DNA from: Streptomyces sp. NBC_00513
GTDB taxonomy: Bacteria > Actinomycetota > Actinomycetes > Streptomycetales > Streptomycetaceae
Direction of reading: 5' to 3'
DNA length: 64,000 nucleotides
Assembly (NCBI RefSeq): GCF_041431415.1
Contig: NZ_CP107845.1
Location: 4,464,001 to 4,528,000, forward strand
The translations under genes and the position numbers were made by a program. Positions 35,517-44,423 of this stretch are shown piece after piece. Position 1 is the stretch's first letter, and each line of letters opens with the position of its first letter. The notes under the pieces are model-generated. The model was not told the origin of the DNA. It saw only the letters and a program-made list of their open reading frames with translations, and did not search any database.

Positions 35517-35531
35517 CTGACGGGGCGTCAG
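35517..35531. promoter_or_regulatory. Regulon palindrome d (CTGAC GGGGC GTCAG)
   Basis: Perfect arms, flanked by AG and AT, 18 bp upstream of the flavin reductase start. Confidence 0.8.
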
Positions 35532-35760
35532 ATAGGAAGGGGTGGGCGGGATCGGGCGAATGCGGCGCTCCGGCGGATGAGGCATGGGCGGGCCGGTGGG
35601 CGGGTCGACGGCCGGGGGCGGTGGGTGTGCCTCGTACGGATGAAATTCCCCCGTACGGGTGAAACCGGCGCCTCGCGCGGACTCGAACGCCCGGCTGCCC
35701 CGTGCGGGCTCGGCATGGTGGCACCCGTCCCATCCGCCCCGTCCACCCAGGAGGATCCTC

Positions 35761-36540
35761 ATGCTCGGCACCGATTTCCGTACCGGCTCGCCCAACTGGC
35801 TCGACCTCGGCAGCCCCGACATCGCCAGGGACGCGGCCTTCTACGGCGCCCTCTTCGGCTGGGAGTTCGTCTCGGCCGGCCCCGACGCCGGCGGTTACGG
35901 GTTCTTCCGGCTGGACGGCAAGACCGTCGCCGCGATCGGCGCGCTCACCGAGGAAGGGGCGAAGCCGGCCTGGATGGTGCACTTCGACACCCGCGACATC
36001 CAGGCCACCGTCCAGGCGATCAAGGACGGCGGCGGCACGATCCGCATGGAGCCCACCGACGTCATGGGGCAGGGGTGGCTGGCGCAGGCCACCGACCCGC
36101 AGGGCGCGGAGTTCGCCCTGTGGCAGCCGGGCCGGACCGCGGGCTTCGAGCTGGGCTCCGCTCCCCACAGCCTCATCTGGGTGGAACTGCACGTACCGGA
36201 CCCGGCCCGGGACATCGCCTTCTACAACGGCGTGTTCGGCTGGCGGCACGCGGAGATGCAGGCGACGCCCGAGATGGCGTACCGCGTGCTCAGCATCGCC
36301 GACGGGGACCAGCAGGACGGTTCCTTCGGCGGCGTCGCCCCCTCGCAGGGCGGCGGCCCGACGGGCTGGGTGCCGTACTTCAACGCGCCGGACGTCGACG
36401 GCACCGTCGCCAAGACCACCGAGAACGGCGGCACCGTGCTGATGCCGCCGGCCGACGTGCCGAGCGTCGGCCGGATCGCCTTCCTCACCGACCCGGCGGG
36501 CGCGATGTTCGCCTTGCTGAAGCCCGACCCGCAGATGTAG
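35761..36540 (+). CDS. Two-domain VOC (glyoxalase/bleomycin-resistance fold) protein
   Basis: The 259-residue protein is two VOC modules in tandem (about 8-125 and 138-255), each with 'FYxxxFGW' and a terminal 'DPxGAxFAL' motif. The family includes metal-dependent isomerases, dioxygenases and antibiotic-binding proteins. Metal ligands are not clearly conserved, so the activity cannot be named. AGGAGG precedes ATG at 35761. A similar protein is encoded at 49117. Confidence 0.88.
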   Translation: MLGTDFRTGSPNWLDLGSPDIARDAAFYGALFGWEFVSAGPDAGGYGFFRLDGKTVAAIGALTEEGAKPAWMVHFDTRDIQATVQAIKDGGGTIRMEPTDVMGQGWLAQATDPQGAEFALWQPGRTAGFELGSAPHSLIWVELHVPDPARDIAFYNGVFGWRHAEMQATPEMAYRVLSIADGDQQDGSFGGVAPSQGGGPTGWVPYFNAPDVDGTVAKTTENGGTVLMPPADVPSVGRIAFLTDPAGAMFALLKPDPQM

Positions 36541-36594
36541 TCCCCGGCGCGCGGTCCCCGGCCGTGAGTCGCGGTCGCGGTCGTGGGCCGGTCC

Positions 36595-37416
36595 TCAGCG
36601 ACCGAGGTACTTCGGGGTGCGGCGCTCCACGAAGCTCGCCACGCCCTCGTTCGCGTCGGCGGTGGTCATGTTGATCTCCTGGGCGGTGGCCTCGGCGGCC
36701 AAGGCGGTCGCCCGGTCACCGTCCAGCGAGACGTTGACCAGCTGCTTCGTCATGGCGATGGCCCGGGTCGGGCCCTGTGCGAGGCGTTCCGCCCACTCCC
36801 GGGCCGTCGCCTCCAGGGCCTCGGCCGGGACCACCTTGTTGACCAGGCCCAGACGTTCGGCCTCGGCGGCGGGCAGGGCGTCGCCGAAGAACATCAACTC
36901 CTTGGCCTTCTGCGGTCCGAGCAGCCTCGGCAGCAGGTACGCGCCCCCGCCGTCCGGGACCAGCCCGCGGCGGACGAACACCTCGATGAACCGCGCCGGT
37001 TCCGCCGCGATCACCAGATCGCAGGCCAGTGCCAGATGGGCGCCGATCCCGGCGGCCGTGCCGTTCACCGCGGCGATCACCGGTTTCTCGCAGTCGAGGA
37101 CCGACGTGATCAACCTTTGCGCCCCCGACCGGATCAACCGGGCCACGTCCCCCGCGATCCGCTCGCCCGCGGCGGGCCCCCCGCGCAGGTCGGCGCCGGC
37201 GCAGAACCCCTTACCGGTCGCGGTGACGACCACGGCCCGGACGGCGGGATCGCACGAGGCCCCGTCGAGCAGGCCGATGACGCGCTCGCGCTGCTCCATG
37301 GTGACGGCGTTCATGGCCTCGGGACGGTTCAGGGTGATCCAGGAAACGCCGTTCTCGGTGCGGTGCAGCACGAGGGAGTCGATGTCCGGTGCGGTCGTGG
37401 CGTCCGGTGCGGTCAT
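36595..37416 (-). CDS. Enoyl-CoA hydratase/isomerase family protein
   Basis: The 273-residue crotonase has oxyanion-hole segments 'FCAGADLRG' and 'NGTAAGIGAHLALACD'. Of the two catalytic Glu of true hydratases, the first position is His ('GIGAHLA') and the second is not acidic. Instead 'GLVPDGGGAYLLPR' carries the Asp used by PaaG/isomerase-type members, so isomerase or hydrolase chemistry is more likely than hydration. It lies 53 bp downstream of the ADP-forming synthetase gene in an operon behind palindromes e1/e2. Confidence 0.88.
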   Translation of the reverse strand: MTAPDATTAPDIDSLVLHRTENGVSWITLNRPEAMNAVTMEQRERVIGLLDGASCDPAVRAVVVTATGKGFCAGADLRGGPAAGERIAGDVARLIRSGAQRLITSVLDCEKPVIAAVNGTAAGIGAHLALACDLVIAAEPARFIEVFVRRGLVPDGGGAYLLPRLLGPQKAKELMFFGDALPAAEAERLGLVNKVVPAEALEATAREWAERLAQGPTRAIAMTKQLVNVSLDGDRATALAAEATAQEINMTTADANEGVASFVERRTPKYLGR

Positions 37417-37469
37417 GGGGTACGGGCTCCAGTCGGTCCGGGCTCGGGAGGGCGGGGGACGAGCGGCGG

Positions 37470-39704
37470 TCAGCGGCAGATGGCCAGCGCGTCGAGCGCC
37501 ACCGCGCCCTGGCCGCGCGGGAGGACCATCAGCGGGTTGATGTCCAGCTCCGAGAGCACGTCGCCCAGCTCCAGCGCCATCCGCTGGACCCGCAGGACGA
37601 CCTCCACCAGCGCGTCCACGTCCGCCGGCGGGGCGCCCCGTACGCCTTCCAGCAGCGGATGGCCGCGCAGTTCCGTCAGCATCGCCCGCGCCTGGTCCTC
37701 GCCGAACGGCGGCACCCGTACCGCCGCGTCGCGCAGCACCTCGACCAGGACCCCGCCGAGGCCCACCGTCACGGTCGGCCCGAAGAGGTCGTCCCGGGTG
37801 ACGCCGACGACCATCTCCACGCCGCGCTCCACCATCTGGCAGACGAGGATCCCGTCCAGCGGGACGTTCTCGTAGCGCGCGATGTCCGTCAGCTCCCGGT
37901 ACGCGTCGCGGATCTGACTCGCGGAGGTCAGGCCGATCTTCACCAGCCCCAGCTCCGTCTTGTGACCGAGCTGCGGGCCCGAGGCCTTCATCACCACCGG
38001 GTAGCCGACCAGTCCGGCCGCGCGGACGGCCGCCGCCGCGCTGGTCACCAACTGCTCGCGGGGAACCCGTATCCCGTACGCCCGCAACAGCTGCTTCGCC
38101 GCGTGCTCGCTGAGCTGCTGGCCCGGCCGCATCAGGGCCTGCGCCTTGCGGTACGAGGGCGAGGGCGTGCGCGGGGCCTCGTCGAAGGGGGAACGGTAGG
38201 AGGCGGTGAACCGGTGGTGGCCGAGGTAGGCCCGTACCGCGGTGATGCAGTTGCCGAAGGTACGGAACGTGGCGACGCGGGAGGAGCCCAGCAGGGTCGT
38301 GCGGTACGCCTCCTCGGTGCCGACGGGGGAACCCCAGATCACGCAGACCAGCTTGTCGCTCTGCTCGGCCGCGTCCACCAGGTCCTGCGCCAGCCTGTCG
38401 CTCATGGGCGGGAAGGGGCCGGTGATCGGGCAGATCAGCACGCCCACGGACGGGTCGGCCAGGAGCGCGTCGATGATCTTGCGGCCGCGCCAGTCGCCGA
38501 CGGGGTGACCGCCGTTGTCCACGGGGTTCGCGACGTTCAGGTACTCCGGGATCCACTGGTGCAGCTCGTCCTGCTTGGCCTGCGTCAGGGTCGGCAGGCT
38601 CAGGCCCGCCTCGGTGGCCAGGTCGGAGAAGTGGGCGCCCGTGCCGCCGGAGATCGAGTACACGACCACGCCGTCCGCCAGCGGCTTGCGGGCCCGCGCC
38701 AGCAGGGCGGCGGTGTCCTGGAGCTCGTCCAGGCCGTCCACCCGGATCACCCCGAACTGGCGCATGGCCGCGTCCACGACGGTGTCCGCGCCGGTCAGCT
38801 TTCCGGTGTGGGAGGCGGCCATCCGGGCGCCCGTCTCGGTGCGGCCGACCTTGACGGCGACGACCGGCACCCCGTTGCGGGCGGCCCGGTCGGCGGCCAG
38901 CAGGAAGGAGCGGCCGTCCTTGAGTCCCTCGACGTAACAGGCGATGGCGCCGACCTCGGGCCGCTCCGCGAAGTAGGAGATGAAGTCGGAGGTCTCCAGG
39001 TCGGCCTCGTTGCCCGTCGGCGCCCAGTGCGAGAGCCGGATGCCGAGCTCCTGGAGCGTGTACACGGGCCGGCCCTGGTGGCCGGACTGGGTGATCAGCG
39101 CGATGGCCGGGCCGTCGAGGTCGTCACGGAACGCCTCGAAGGCGTTGAGGTTGGTGTTCGGGCCGAGCAGGCGCAGGCCCGAGCGTTCGACGGCGGCCGA
39201 GAGCCGGGCCTGGGCGGCGGCCCCGGCGTCGCCCGTCTCCGCGAAACCGGAGGCGAAGGCCACCGCGAACTTGACCTTGGCCTCGGCCAGTTCCTCGATG
39301 ACGGGCAGCGGGTCGCCGACGAGCAGGACCGCCAGGTCCACCTGCTCGGGCAGGTCGGCCACCGAGGCGTGACACGGCAGCCCGAAGACGGTGGCGCGGG
39401 TCGGGTGGACGGGGTGGATCCGGGCGCCGACCCGCTGCGCCCAGGCGAGGAGCTGCCGGGTGATGCCGGTGTTCGGCCTGCCCTCGGCGTCGGAGGCGCC
39501 GATGACGGCCACCGACTCGGGCCGGAAGAACCGGTCCAGGTCGGGGACCTCGGCGTGCAGGGGGCGACCGCTGACGTCCAGGGCGACCGCGTCCTCGGCG
39601 GACGGCGCCGCCGAGGAGTGGACGGCCGTCCTGGGGGTCTCCCCGCAGGCCTCGACGCGTGCGCGGAAGTCGGTGGTGAGGGTGCCGTGAGTAGATCCAA
39701 GCAT
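37470..39704 (-). CDS. ADP-forming acyl-CoA synthetase (acetate--CoA ligase family)
   Basis: The 744-residue protein has an N-terminal CoA-binding Rossmann domain ('FRPESVAVIGASDAEGRPNTGI'), a succinyl-CoA-ligase-like middle part with the phosphohistidine-type loop 'SHTGKLTG', and a C-terminal ATP-grasp domain ('SEHAAKQLLRAYGIRVPREQL', 'GYPVVMKASGPQLGHKTELG'). It makes an acyl-CoA with ATP to ADP conversion. ATG at 39704 follows GGAGCGGGCGGAACG; the upstream start at 39770 is less likely. Two regulon palindromes lie 83-121 bp upstream. Confidence 0.9.
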   Translation of the reverse strand: MLGSTHGTLTTDFRARVEACGETPRTAVHSSAAPSAEDAVALDVSGRPLHAEVPDLDRFFRPESVAVIGASDAEGRPNTGITRQLLAWAQRVGARIHPVHPTRATVFGLPCHASVADLPEQVDLAVLLVGDPLPVIEELAEAKVKFAVAFASGFAETGDAGAAAQARLSAAVERSGLRLLGPNTNLNAFEAFRDDLDGPAIALITQSGHQGRPVYTLQELGIRLSHWAPTGNEADLETSDFISYFAERPEVGAIACYVEGLKDGRSFLLAADRAARNGVPVVAVKVGRTETGARMAASHTGKLTGADTVVDAAMRQFGVIRVDGLDELQDTAALLARARKPLADGVVVYSISGGTGAHFSDLATEAGLSLPTLTQAKQDELHQWIPEYLNVANPVDNGGHPVGDWRGRKIIDALLADPSVGVLICPITGPFPPMSDRLAQDLVDAAEQSDKLVCVIWGSPVGTEEAYRTTLLGSSRVATFRTFGNCITAVRAYLGHHRFTASYRSPFDEAPRTPSPSYRKAQALMRPGQQLSEHAAKQLLRAYGIRVPREQLVTSAAAAVRAAGLVGYPVVMKASGPQLGHKTELGLVKIGLTSASQIRDAYRELTDIARYENVPLDGILVCQMVERGVEMVVGVTRDDLFGPTVTVGLGGVLVEVLRDAAVRVPPFGEDQARAMLTELRGHPLLEGVRGAPPADVDALVEVVLRVQRMALELGDVLSELDINPLMVLPRGQGAVALDALAICR

Positions 39705-39786
39705 CGTTCCGCCCGCTCCTGCTCGATGAACTCCATGAACCGAACTCATGAACGCACAACGCGAATGCACGACGTGAATGCGCTAA

Positions 39787-39801
39787 CTGACGCGTAGTCA
39801 G
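39787..39801. promoter_or_regulatory. Regulon palindrome e1 (CTGAC GCGTA GTCAG)
   Basis: Perfect arms, flanked by AA and AT. It is paired with palindrome e2, 24 bp centre to centre, upstream of the ADP-forming synthetase gene. Confidence 0.8.
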
Positions 39802-39810
39802 ATTACTGAA

Positions 39811-39825
39811 CTGACGCGCCGTCAG
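39811..39825. promoter_or_regulatory. Regulon palindrome e2 (CTGAC GCGCC GTCAG)
   Basis: Perfect arms. It may serve a divergent plus-strand promoter, since a strong RBS-like GGAGGTGATGTG follows at about 39850-39860, but no recognisable gene follows that. Confidence 0.75.
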
Positions 39826-40012
39826 GAACAGGCCTGCGCAGGAAAGGTGGTGGAGGTGATGTGGTGAACGGTGGCAGATCCCCCCACCGCGGGTCCAGGC
39901 GGGATTCGGCCGAGGCCGCCGGGGGCTGGGGCGAGGGCTGCGGTGGGGGCTCGGGTGAGGGCTTCGGCGAGGCTTCGGGCGGGGTGGTGCGGGGGCGGTG
40001 CGGGGCCCGGCC

Positions 40013-41182
40013 TCAGGGGCGGGTGCGGTCCTTCCGGGCCACCGCCTTGGCGATCTTCCGGGCGTCCAGTGCCAGCTCGCGGAGCATGCCGCTGATGGGG
40101 TTGGTGAAACCGGTGAAGTACAGATCGGGCGCGTGCGCGGGAGTGCGGCCGCCGTGTACCCGCGGCCGTCCCCGGTCGTCCAGTACGTCGAGGTGACCGA
40201 CCAACCCCTCCAGGGCCCGCCGGTAGCCGGTCGCCGCGATCACGACGTCCGGGCTGATCCGCGTACCGTCCGCCAGTACCACTTCGTCGCCGTCGAGGGC
40301 GTCCACGGCGGCGACCGGTTCGACCCGGCCGGACCGGACGGCGTCGATCAGCCCGACGTCCTGGATCGGGATCGCCCCCTGCCTGACCCTGCTGTACAGG
40401 CCGGTGGCGGGGCGGGGCAGCCCGTACGCCGACAGGTCCGGGACGGAGGCCCTCGCCACCAGCGCGGACAGCCGGTCCACCAGCCACACGGGCAGCCGGC
40501 GCACCAGGATCCCGGTGCGTTGGGCCGGCCAGCCCGCGGTGGAGCGGCGCACGATGTGCGGGGCGGTGCGCACGGCGAGCCGCACCCGCGCGGCGCCGCC
40601 CTCGGCGAGGTCCACGGCTATCTCGGCGCCGGTGTTGCCGACGCCGACGACCAGTACGTCGCGGTCCGCGTACGGGGCGGCGGCCCGGTAGTCGGCGGCG
40701 TGCAGCAGTTCCTTGCCGTACGCCTCACGGCCCGGCCACTTGGGCAGCCGGGGGGTGTGGTTGAACCCGGTCGCCACGATCACGGCACCGGCCGCCAACT
40801 CCCGGCCGCCACTGGCGTGCAGGGTCCAGCCGGAATCGTCCGCGGCCCGCTCGATCCGTGTCACCTCGACCCCGGTGACCAGCTCCAGCTCGTGGAACTC
40901 GGCGTACTTCTCCAGGTAGCGCACCACGTCGTCGCGCGCGACCCAACGTCCGAAACGACGCGGCACGGCCAGGCCGGGCAGCGCGGAGAGCCGTCGCGTC
41001 GTGTGCAGGTGGAGCCGGTCGTAGTGGCGGCGCCAGGAGGAGCCGACGGCGTCGGACTTCTCGACGACCACGGCGCGGACCCCGCGGGTGCGCAGGGCGG
41101 CGGCGACGGCGAGGCCGCCGGGACCGGCGCCGATCACGTACGTCGGGCGGGGCTGGGTGGTCATGTCGGGAGCTTCGGGCAT
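40013..41182 (-). CDS. FMO-like NAD(P)/FAD-dependent monooxygenase
   Basis: The 389-residue protein has the FAD motif GAGPGG (near residue 18), 'VGSSWRRHYDRLHLHT', the NADPH motif GVGNTG, and the two 'ATGF/ATGY' motifs typical of flavin monooxygenases. The canonical FxGxxxHxxxY Baeyer-Villiger/FMO fingerprint is not evident. ATG at 41182 follows TACGAT by 8 nt, which fits leaderless transcription; ATG at 41164 is the alternative. It is divergent from the DoxX/DUF35 operon with palindrome f between them. Confidence 0.87.
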   Translation of the reverse strand: MPEAPDMTTQPRPTYVIGAGPGGLAVAAALRTRGVRAVVVEKSDAVGSSWRRHYDRLHLHTTRRLSALPGLAVPRRFGRWVARDDVVRYLEKYAEFHELELVTGVEVTRIERAADDSGWTLHASGGRELAAGAVIVATGFNHTPRLPKWPGREAYGKELLHAADYRAAAPYADRDVLVVGVGNTGAEIAVDLAEGGAARVRLAVRTAPHIVRRSTAGWPAQRTGILVRRLPVWLVDRLSALVARASVPDLSAYGLPRPATGLYSRVRQGAIPIQDVGLIDAVRSGRVEPVAAVDALDGDEVVLADGTRISPDVVIAATGYRRALEGLVGHLDVLDDRGRPRVHGGRTPAHAPDLYFTGFTNPISGMLRELALDARKIAKAVARKDRTRP

Positions 41183-41366
41183 GAAGAGTGATCGTATCGA
41201 CACACAGAGTTGGTGGGTCTCGGACGAGGAGGGAATCGATTGCGGATCGATCACGGGGTGCCGTGGGGGCGACCGTCGGGGTTCGACCCCGGGTGTCGCG
41301 GCTCGGTGCGCGGGGCCTCGCGGTTCGATGCGCGGGGCCTTGCGGGATCGGTGTGGATCCGCTCAA

Positions 41367-41381
41367 CTGACGTACCGTCAG
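41367..41381. promoter_or_regulatory. Regulon palindrome f (CTGAC GTACC GTCAG)
   Basis: Perfect arms, extended to GAC-GTACC-GTC; flanked by AA and AT; 25 bp before the DoxX-like ATG at 41407. Confidence 0.82.
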
Positions 41382-41406
41382 ATTGCGAGAGGGGTGGAGG
41401 ACGCCG

Positions 41407-41859
41407 ATGCAGACCATCTGGCTCAGCGGGGCCGAATGGACAGCCGTGCTCCGGATAGGCCTCGGCCTGTGGTGGCTGGAGAGCTGGCGGCACAAGGACA
41501 AGAAGGGCTGGTTCGAACGCGGCACCGGCATCGCCTGGGCCGCCGACGTCGCCCGCAAGCACCGCTGGGGCTTCGTCAAGGGCGGCTTCGACACGGTCGT
41601 CCGGCCGAGGCCGAAACTCGTGGCGTACGTGGTCGTGTACGCCGAACTCGCCCTCGGACTCGGCCTGGTGCTCGGCCTCCTGACGCCCGTGGCGCTGGTC
41701 GGCGGACTGCTGCTGAACCTGCTCTACCTCGTGCTGATGATCCACGACTGGGCCGAGCAGGGACAGAACGCGATGATGGCGCTCATCTCGATCGTCGCAC
41801 TGTTCGCGATGGGCTGGCAGGTCTGGTCACTCGACGCGGCGATGGGACTCTTCCTGTGA
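41407..41859 (+). CDS. DoxX-like membrane protein
   Basis: The 150-residue protein has four hydrophobic segments ('AVLRIGLGLWWLESW', 'LVAYVVVYAELALGLGLVLGLL', 'ALVGGLLLNLLYLVLM', 'MMALISIVALFAMGW') in the DoxX/terminal-oxidase-subunit-like arrangement. The function of such proteins is poorly known; redox or substrate entry roles are proposed. GGAGGA precedes ATG at 41407. Its stop overlaps the GTG of the DUF35 gene. Confidence 0.85.
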   Translation: MQTIWLSGAEWTAVLRIGLGLWWLESWRHKDKKGWFERGTGIAWAADVARKHRWGFVKGGFDTVVRPRPKLVAYVVVYAELALGLGLVLGLLTPVALVGGLLLNLLYLVLMIHDWAEQGQNAMMALISIVALFAMGWQVWSLDAAMGLFL

Positions 41860-42350
41860 ACACCGTCCGGTACGACCTGCCCGAGGTCGACGACTTCACC
41901 CGCCCGTACTGGGACGCGGCGGCGCAAGGCCGACTCCTCCTCCGCCGCTGCGCGGACTGCGGGCGCGCCCACCACTACCCGCGCGAGTTCTGCCCGTACT
42001 GCTGGGCGGGCGAGGAGCGCGTGACGTGGGAGCAGGCCGGGGGGCGGGCCGTGCTGTACACGTGGTCGGTGATCCACCGCAACGACCTGCCGCCGTTCGG
42101 GGAGCGGGTGCCGTACGTGGCGGCGGTCGTGGACCTGGAGGAGGGGCCGCGGCTGATGACGGAGCTCGTGCCGGCTTCCGGGGGCGGGTCGTCCGGGGGC
42201 GGGTCCTTCGGGGACGGGGGTGTGGTCTCCGGGGCCGGGTCCTCCGGGGGCGGGTCCTCCGGGGCCGGGTTGCGGGTCGGGATGCCGCTGGAGGTGGCGT
42301 TCCGCGAGGCGGCGGAGGGGGTGTGGGTGCCGGTGTTCGGGGTGGCGTAG
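41856..42350 (+). CDS. DUF35 OB-fold/zinc-ribbon protein (copy 1)
   Basis: The 164-residue protein has an N-terminal helix ('FTRPYWDAAAQGRLLLRRC'), a rubredoxin-like zinc ribbon Cys-x2-Cys ... Cys-x2-Cys ('CADCG', 'CPYC') and an OB-fold ('AVLYTWSVIHR', 'VAAVVDLEEGPRLMTELV'). DUF35 proteins partner thiolase-like lipid-transfer proteins; Ltp2 with the DUF35 domain of ChsH2 is a retro-aldolase in steroid side-chain removal. A Gly/Ser repeat of about 34 residues interrupts the OB-fold. GTG at 41856 overlaps the preceding stop codon. Confidence 0.87.
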   Translation: MNTVRYDLPEVDDFTRPYWDAAAQGRLLLRRCADCGRAHHYPREFCPYCWAGEERVTWEQAGGRAVLYTWSVIHRNDLPPFGERVPYVAAVVDLEEGPRLMTELVPASGGGSSGGGSFGDGGVVSGAGSSGGGSSGAGLRVGMPLEVAFREAAEGVWVPVFGVA

Positions 42351-43108
42351 CCCTGGTCGTTGCCGTTGCCGTTGCCGGGCGGTGGTGGTTGCCGCGTTGC
42401 CGTCTTGCCGTCTTGCCGTCTTGCCGTGTTGCGGTTGGTTGCTGCCGGTCCCGGCTGCGCCGGGCGCCTCAAGCGCCGGCGGGGCTGGGGGGTGGGGGTT
42501 GGGCGGGGGGTCGTGGTCGGTGCCGGGGTGGGGTGTCGTCCGGGACTGTGTGATTTAGGCGCCCTGGCCAGGCTCCGTCTGTTGGGCGGGGGTTGCGCGC
42601 CACAAATCTCACTTCTACGTCCCGGCCGACACCCCACCCCGTCCCCGCCCCCGACCGGACAGTCCGACCCCGGTGGAGTGAGACGAGCCGCCGCTCCGGG
42701 CCCCTTCCGGTACGGCCACCCTCCCGGTCCGGGCCGCCCAATCCATCCCCGCCGGCGTTTGAGGCGCGGGGTGCGGGCCCACCCTCCCGGTCCGGTCCGG
42801 CTAATTCAGCCTCGCCGGCGTTTGAGGCGCGGGGCGGAGCCCCGTGACGCGCGGCGGAGTCGGGGGCGCTTCGCGCGAGGGTGGCGTGGGCTGACGCACC
42901 GGCCTCGCCGCCTGCTCCCGGTGCGGTTCGGCCCATTCAGCCCCGCCGGCGTTTGAGGCGCGGGGTGCGGGACCGCCCTCCCGGTGCGGGCCGGTCCATC
43001 CAGCCTCGCCGGCGTTTGAGGCGCGGGGTGGAGCCCCGTGAAGCCCGGCGGAACCGGGTCCGCTTCGTGCAATGGCGTCGCCGCCGTTCGCGGCGCGCGG
43101 CGGGTCCG
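42351..43108. other. Gene-free region with REP-like elements
   Basis: No protein-like frame was found over about 750 bp. It begins with a CGTCTTGCC 9-bp microsatellite-like array (about 42397-42430), then a partial GCGCCGGCGGGGCTG copy. It continues with four direct copies of the element also seen at 17132-17230. It ends at the oxidase gene stop codon. Confidence 0.7.
42750..43028. repeat. Four direct copies of the REP-like element CGCCGGCGTTTGAGGCGCGGGG
   Basis: Copies at 42750-42771, 42813-42834, 42944-42965 and 43007-43028 are identical over 22 bp. The spacing is 63, 131 and 63 bp, so a larger unit of about 110 bp holding two copies has been duplicated. Similar intergenic elements are common in Streptomyces genomes. 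Confidence 0.92.
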
Positions 43109-43783
43109 TCAGGGCCAGAGGAGGGTTCGGGTCCAGGGGCCGGCGGGGGTGCGGCGGTAGTGGAGGCGGGTGTGGCGGCGGGCCGCGTCGCCCTGGAAGA
43201 ACTCGGCTTCCGTCGCGTCGAGCACGTACCGCGTCCACGTCGGTGCCACCGCGTCCGGCTCGGCTCCCGCGCGCTCCCACGCCGCCGCCGAGGCCTCGGC
43301 CAGGTCCGCGAGGGAGGGCAGGACCTCGCTCTGGTGTCCTGTCAGGGCGGCGGCGAGCGCGCCGCGGGACCTGACCGCGAGGTCCGCTCGGCTTTCCTCG
43401 GGTCCGCACGCCGTGACCCGGCCGCGGAGGCGGATCTGCCGGCCGACCGCGGGCCAGTAGAAGCCGAGGGCGGCTTCGGGTCGGGCCGCGAGTTGTCGCC
43501 CCTTCTCGCTGGTGGCGTGCGAGGCGAAGTGCCAGCCGCGCTCGTCGGCGTCGTGCAGCATCAGCGTGCGTACGTCGGGGCGCCCTTCGGCGTCGACCGT
43601 GGCCAGGGTCATCGTGTGCGGTTCGAGCTGTCCGGCCTTGGCGGCGTCGACGAGCCACTCCCGGAAGAGGGGGAGCGGGTCGGTCGGTGCCGTGTCCGGG
43701 TCGAAGCCGGGCAGCCGGGTGTCCCACACGCGCAGGGAGTGGAGGGTGGCGTGGAAGTCGGCGTCGCTCGTCTCACTGGTCAT
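43109..43783 (-). CDS. Pyridoxamine 5'-phosphate oxidase-family protein
   Basis: The 224-residue protein has a split-barrel flavin-binding fold: 'TMTLATVDAEGRPDVRTLMLHDADERGWHFAS', 'SEKGRQLAARPEAALGFYWPAVGRQIRLRGRV', and C-terminal 'RLHYRR' with '-W' near the end, as in PdxH-like oxidases. The length matches PNPOx. Whether it truly oxidises pyridoxamine phosphate or is an F420/FMN-using relative is open. ATG at 43783 was taken as start. Confidence 0.85.
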   Translation of the reverse strand: MTSETSDADFHATLHSLRVWDTRLPGFDPDTAPTDPLPLFREWLVDAAKAGQLEPHTMTLATVDAEGRPDVRTLMLHDADERGWHFASHATSEKGRQLAARPEAALGFYWPAVGRQIRLRGRVTACGPEESRADLAVRSRGALAAALTGHQSEVLPSLADLAEASAAAWERAGAEPDAVAPTWTRYVLDATEAEFFQGDAARRHTRLHYRRTPAGPWTRTLLWP

Positions 43784-43888
43784 GACGCCATCGAACACCA
43801 TCGCACCAATGAGGGGATTGTCCTCACGCGGGCGAACTGCCGTTCATATGATGCGTCTGTTTCGGACGGATACCGGTGGGGGTTGGGC

Positions 43889-44419
43889 ATGCGCGGAATC
43901 AAGGGCAGGGGCGTCAGACGGGCGCTGGTGGCGGTGCTGGTGGCCGGGGTGGCCGTGGCGTGCGGGCCGGCCGAGACGGGTGGGCCGGCCGGTTCGCCGT
44001 CGGTGATCCGGTCGACGGCTCCGGTGGCGCCGACCTCCGCGCCGCCGACGGCCGCGCCGACCGCGGCTTCGTCGTCGGCGGCGGTGACCCCGACGCCCAC
44101 CCGGGTGGTGCTGCCCAAGGCGACCCCGGCCGCCGGGACGCCCGACGCGAAGGCGCCGACCGGGTCCGCGGTCGAGGTGCCGACGAAGGCCCCGGCCAAG
44201 GCGCCGACGAGGGTTCCGAGCAAGGCCCCGACGAAGGCCCCGACGAAGGCGCCGCCGGAGCCCGCGGCGGCGGACTGCGAGATCGTCTCCAACGCGGGGA
44301 ACTGCTACAACGCCGGTCAGTTCTGCCGCAAGGTCGACGTGGGGCGGTCCACCCACGCGGGCAACGGCCGGCTCATCCACTGCCGGCAGGACGGCAAGCA
44401 GCCGCGCTGGCAGTACTGA
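43889..44419 (+). CDS. Lipoprotein with Ala/Pro/Thr linker and small Cys-rich C-terminal domain
   Basis: The 176-residue protein has a signal peptide with a lipobox-like 'VAVAC' (Cys about 25). A long Thr/Pro/Ala linker with 'KAPTKAP' repeats (about 60-125) follows, then a 48-residue C-terminal domain with four Cys ('CEIVSNAGNCYNAGQFC', '-IHC-') ending in Trp-Gln-Tyr. The C-terminal domain is found on other secreted Streptomyces proteins; its function is unknown. It is convergent with the thiolase-like gene, 4 bp apart. Confidence 0.8.
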   Translation: MRGIKGRGVRRALVAVLVAGVAVACGPAETGGPAGSPSVIRSTAPVAPTSAPPTAAPTAASSSAAVTPTPTRVVLPKATPAAGTPDAKAPTGSAVEVPTKAPAKAPTRVPSKAPTKAPTKAPPEPAAADCEIVSNAGNCYNAGQFCRKVDVGRSTHAGNGRLIHCRQDGKQPRWQY

Positions 44420-44423
44420 GGTC

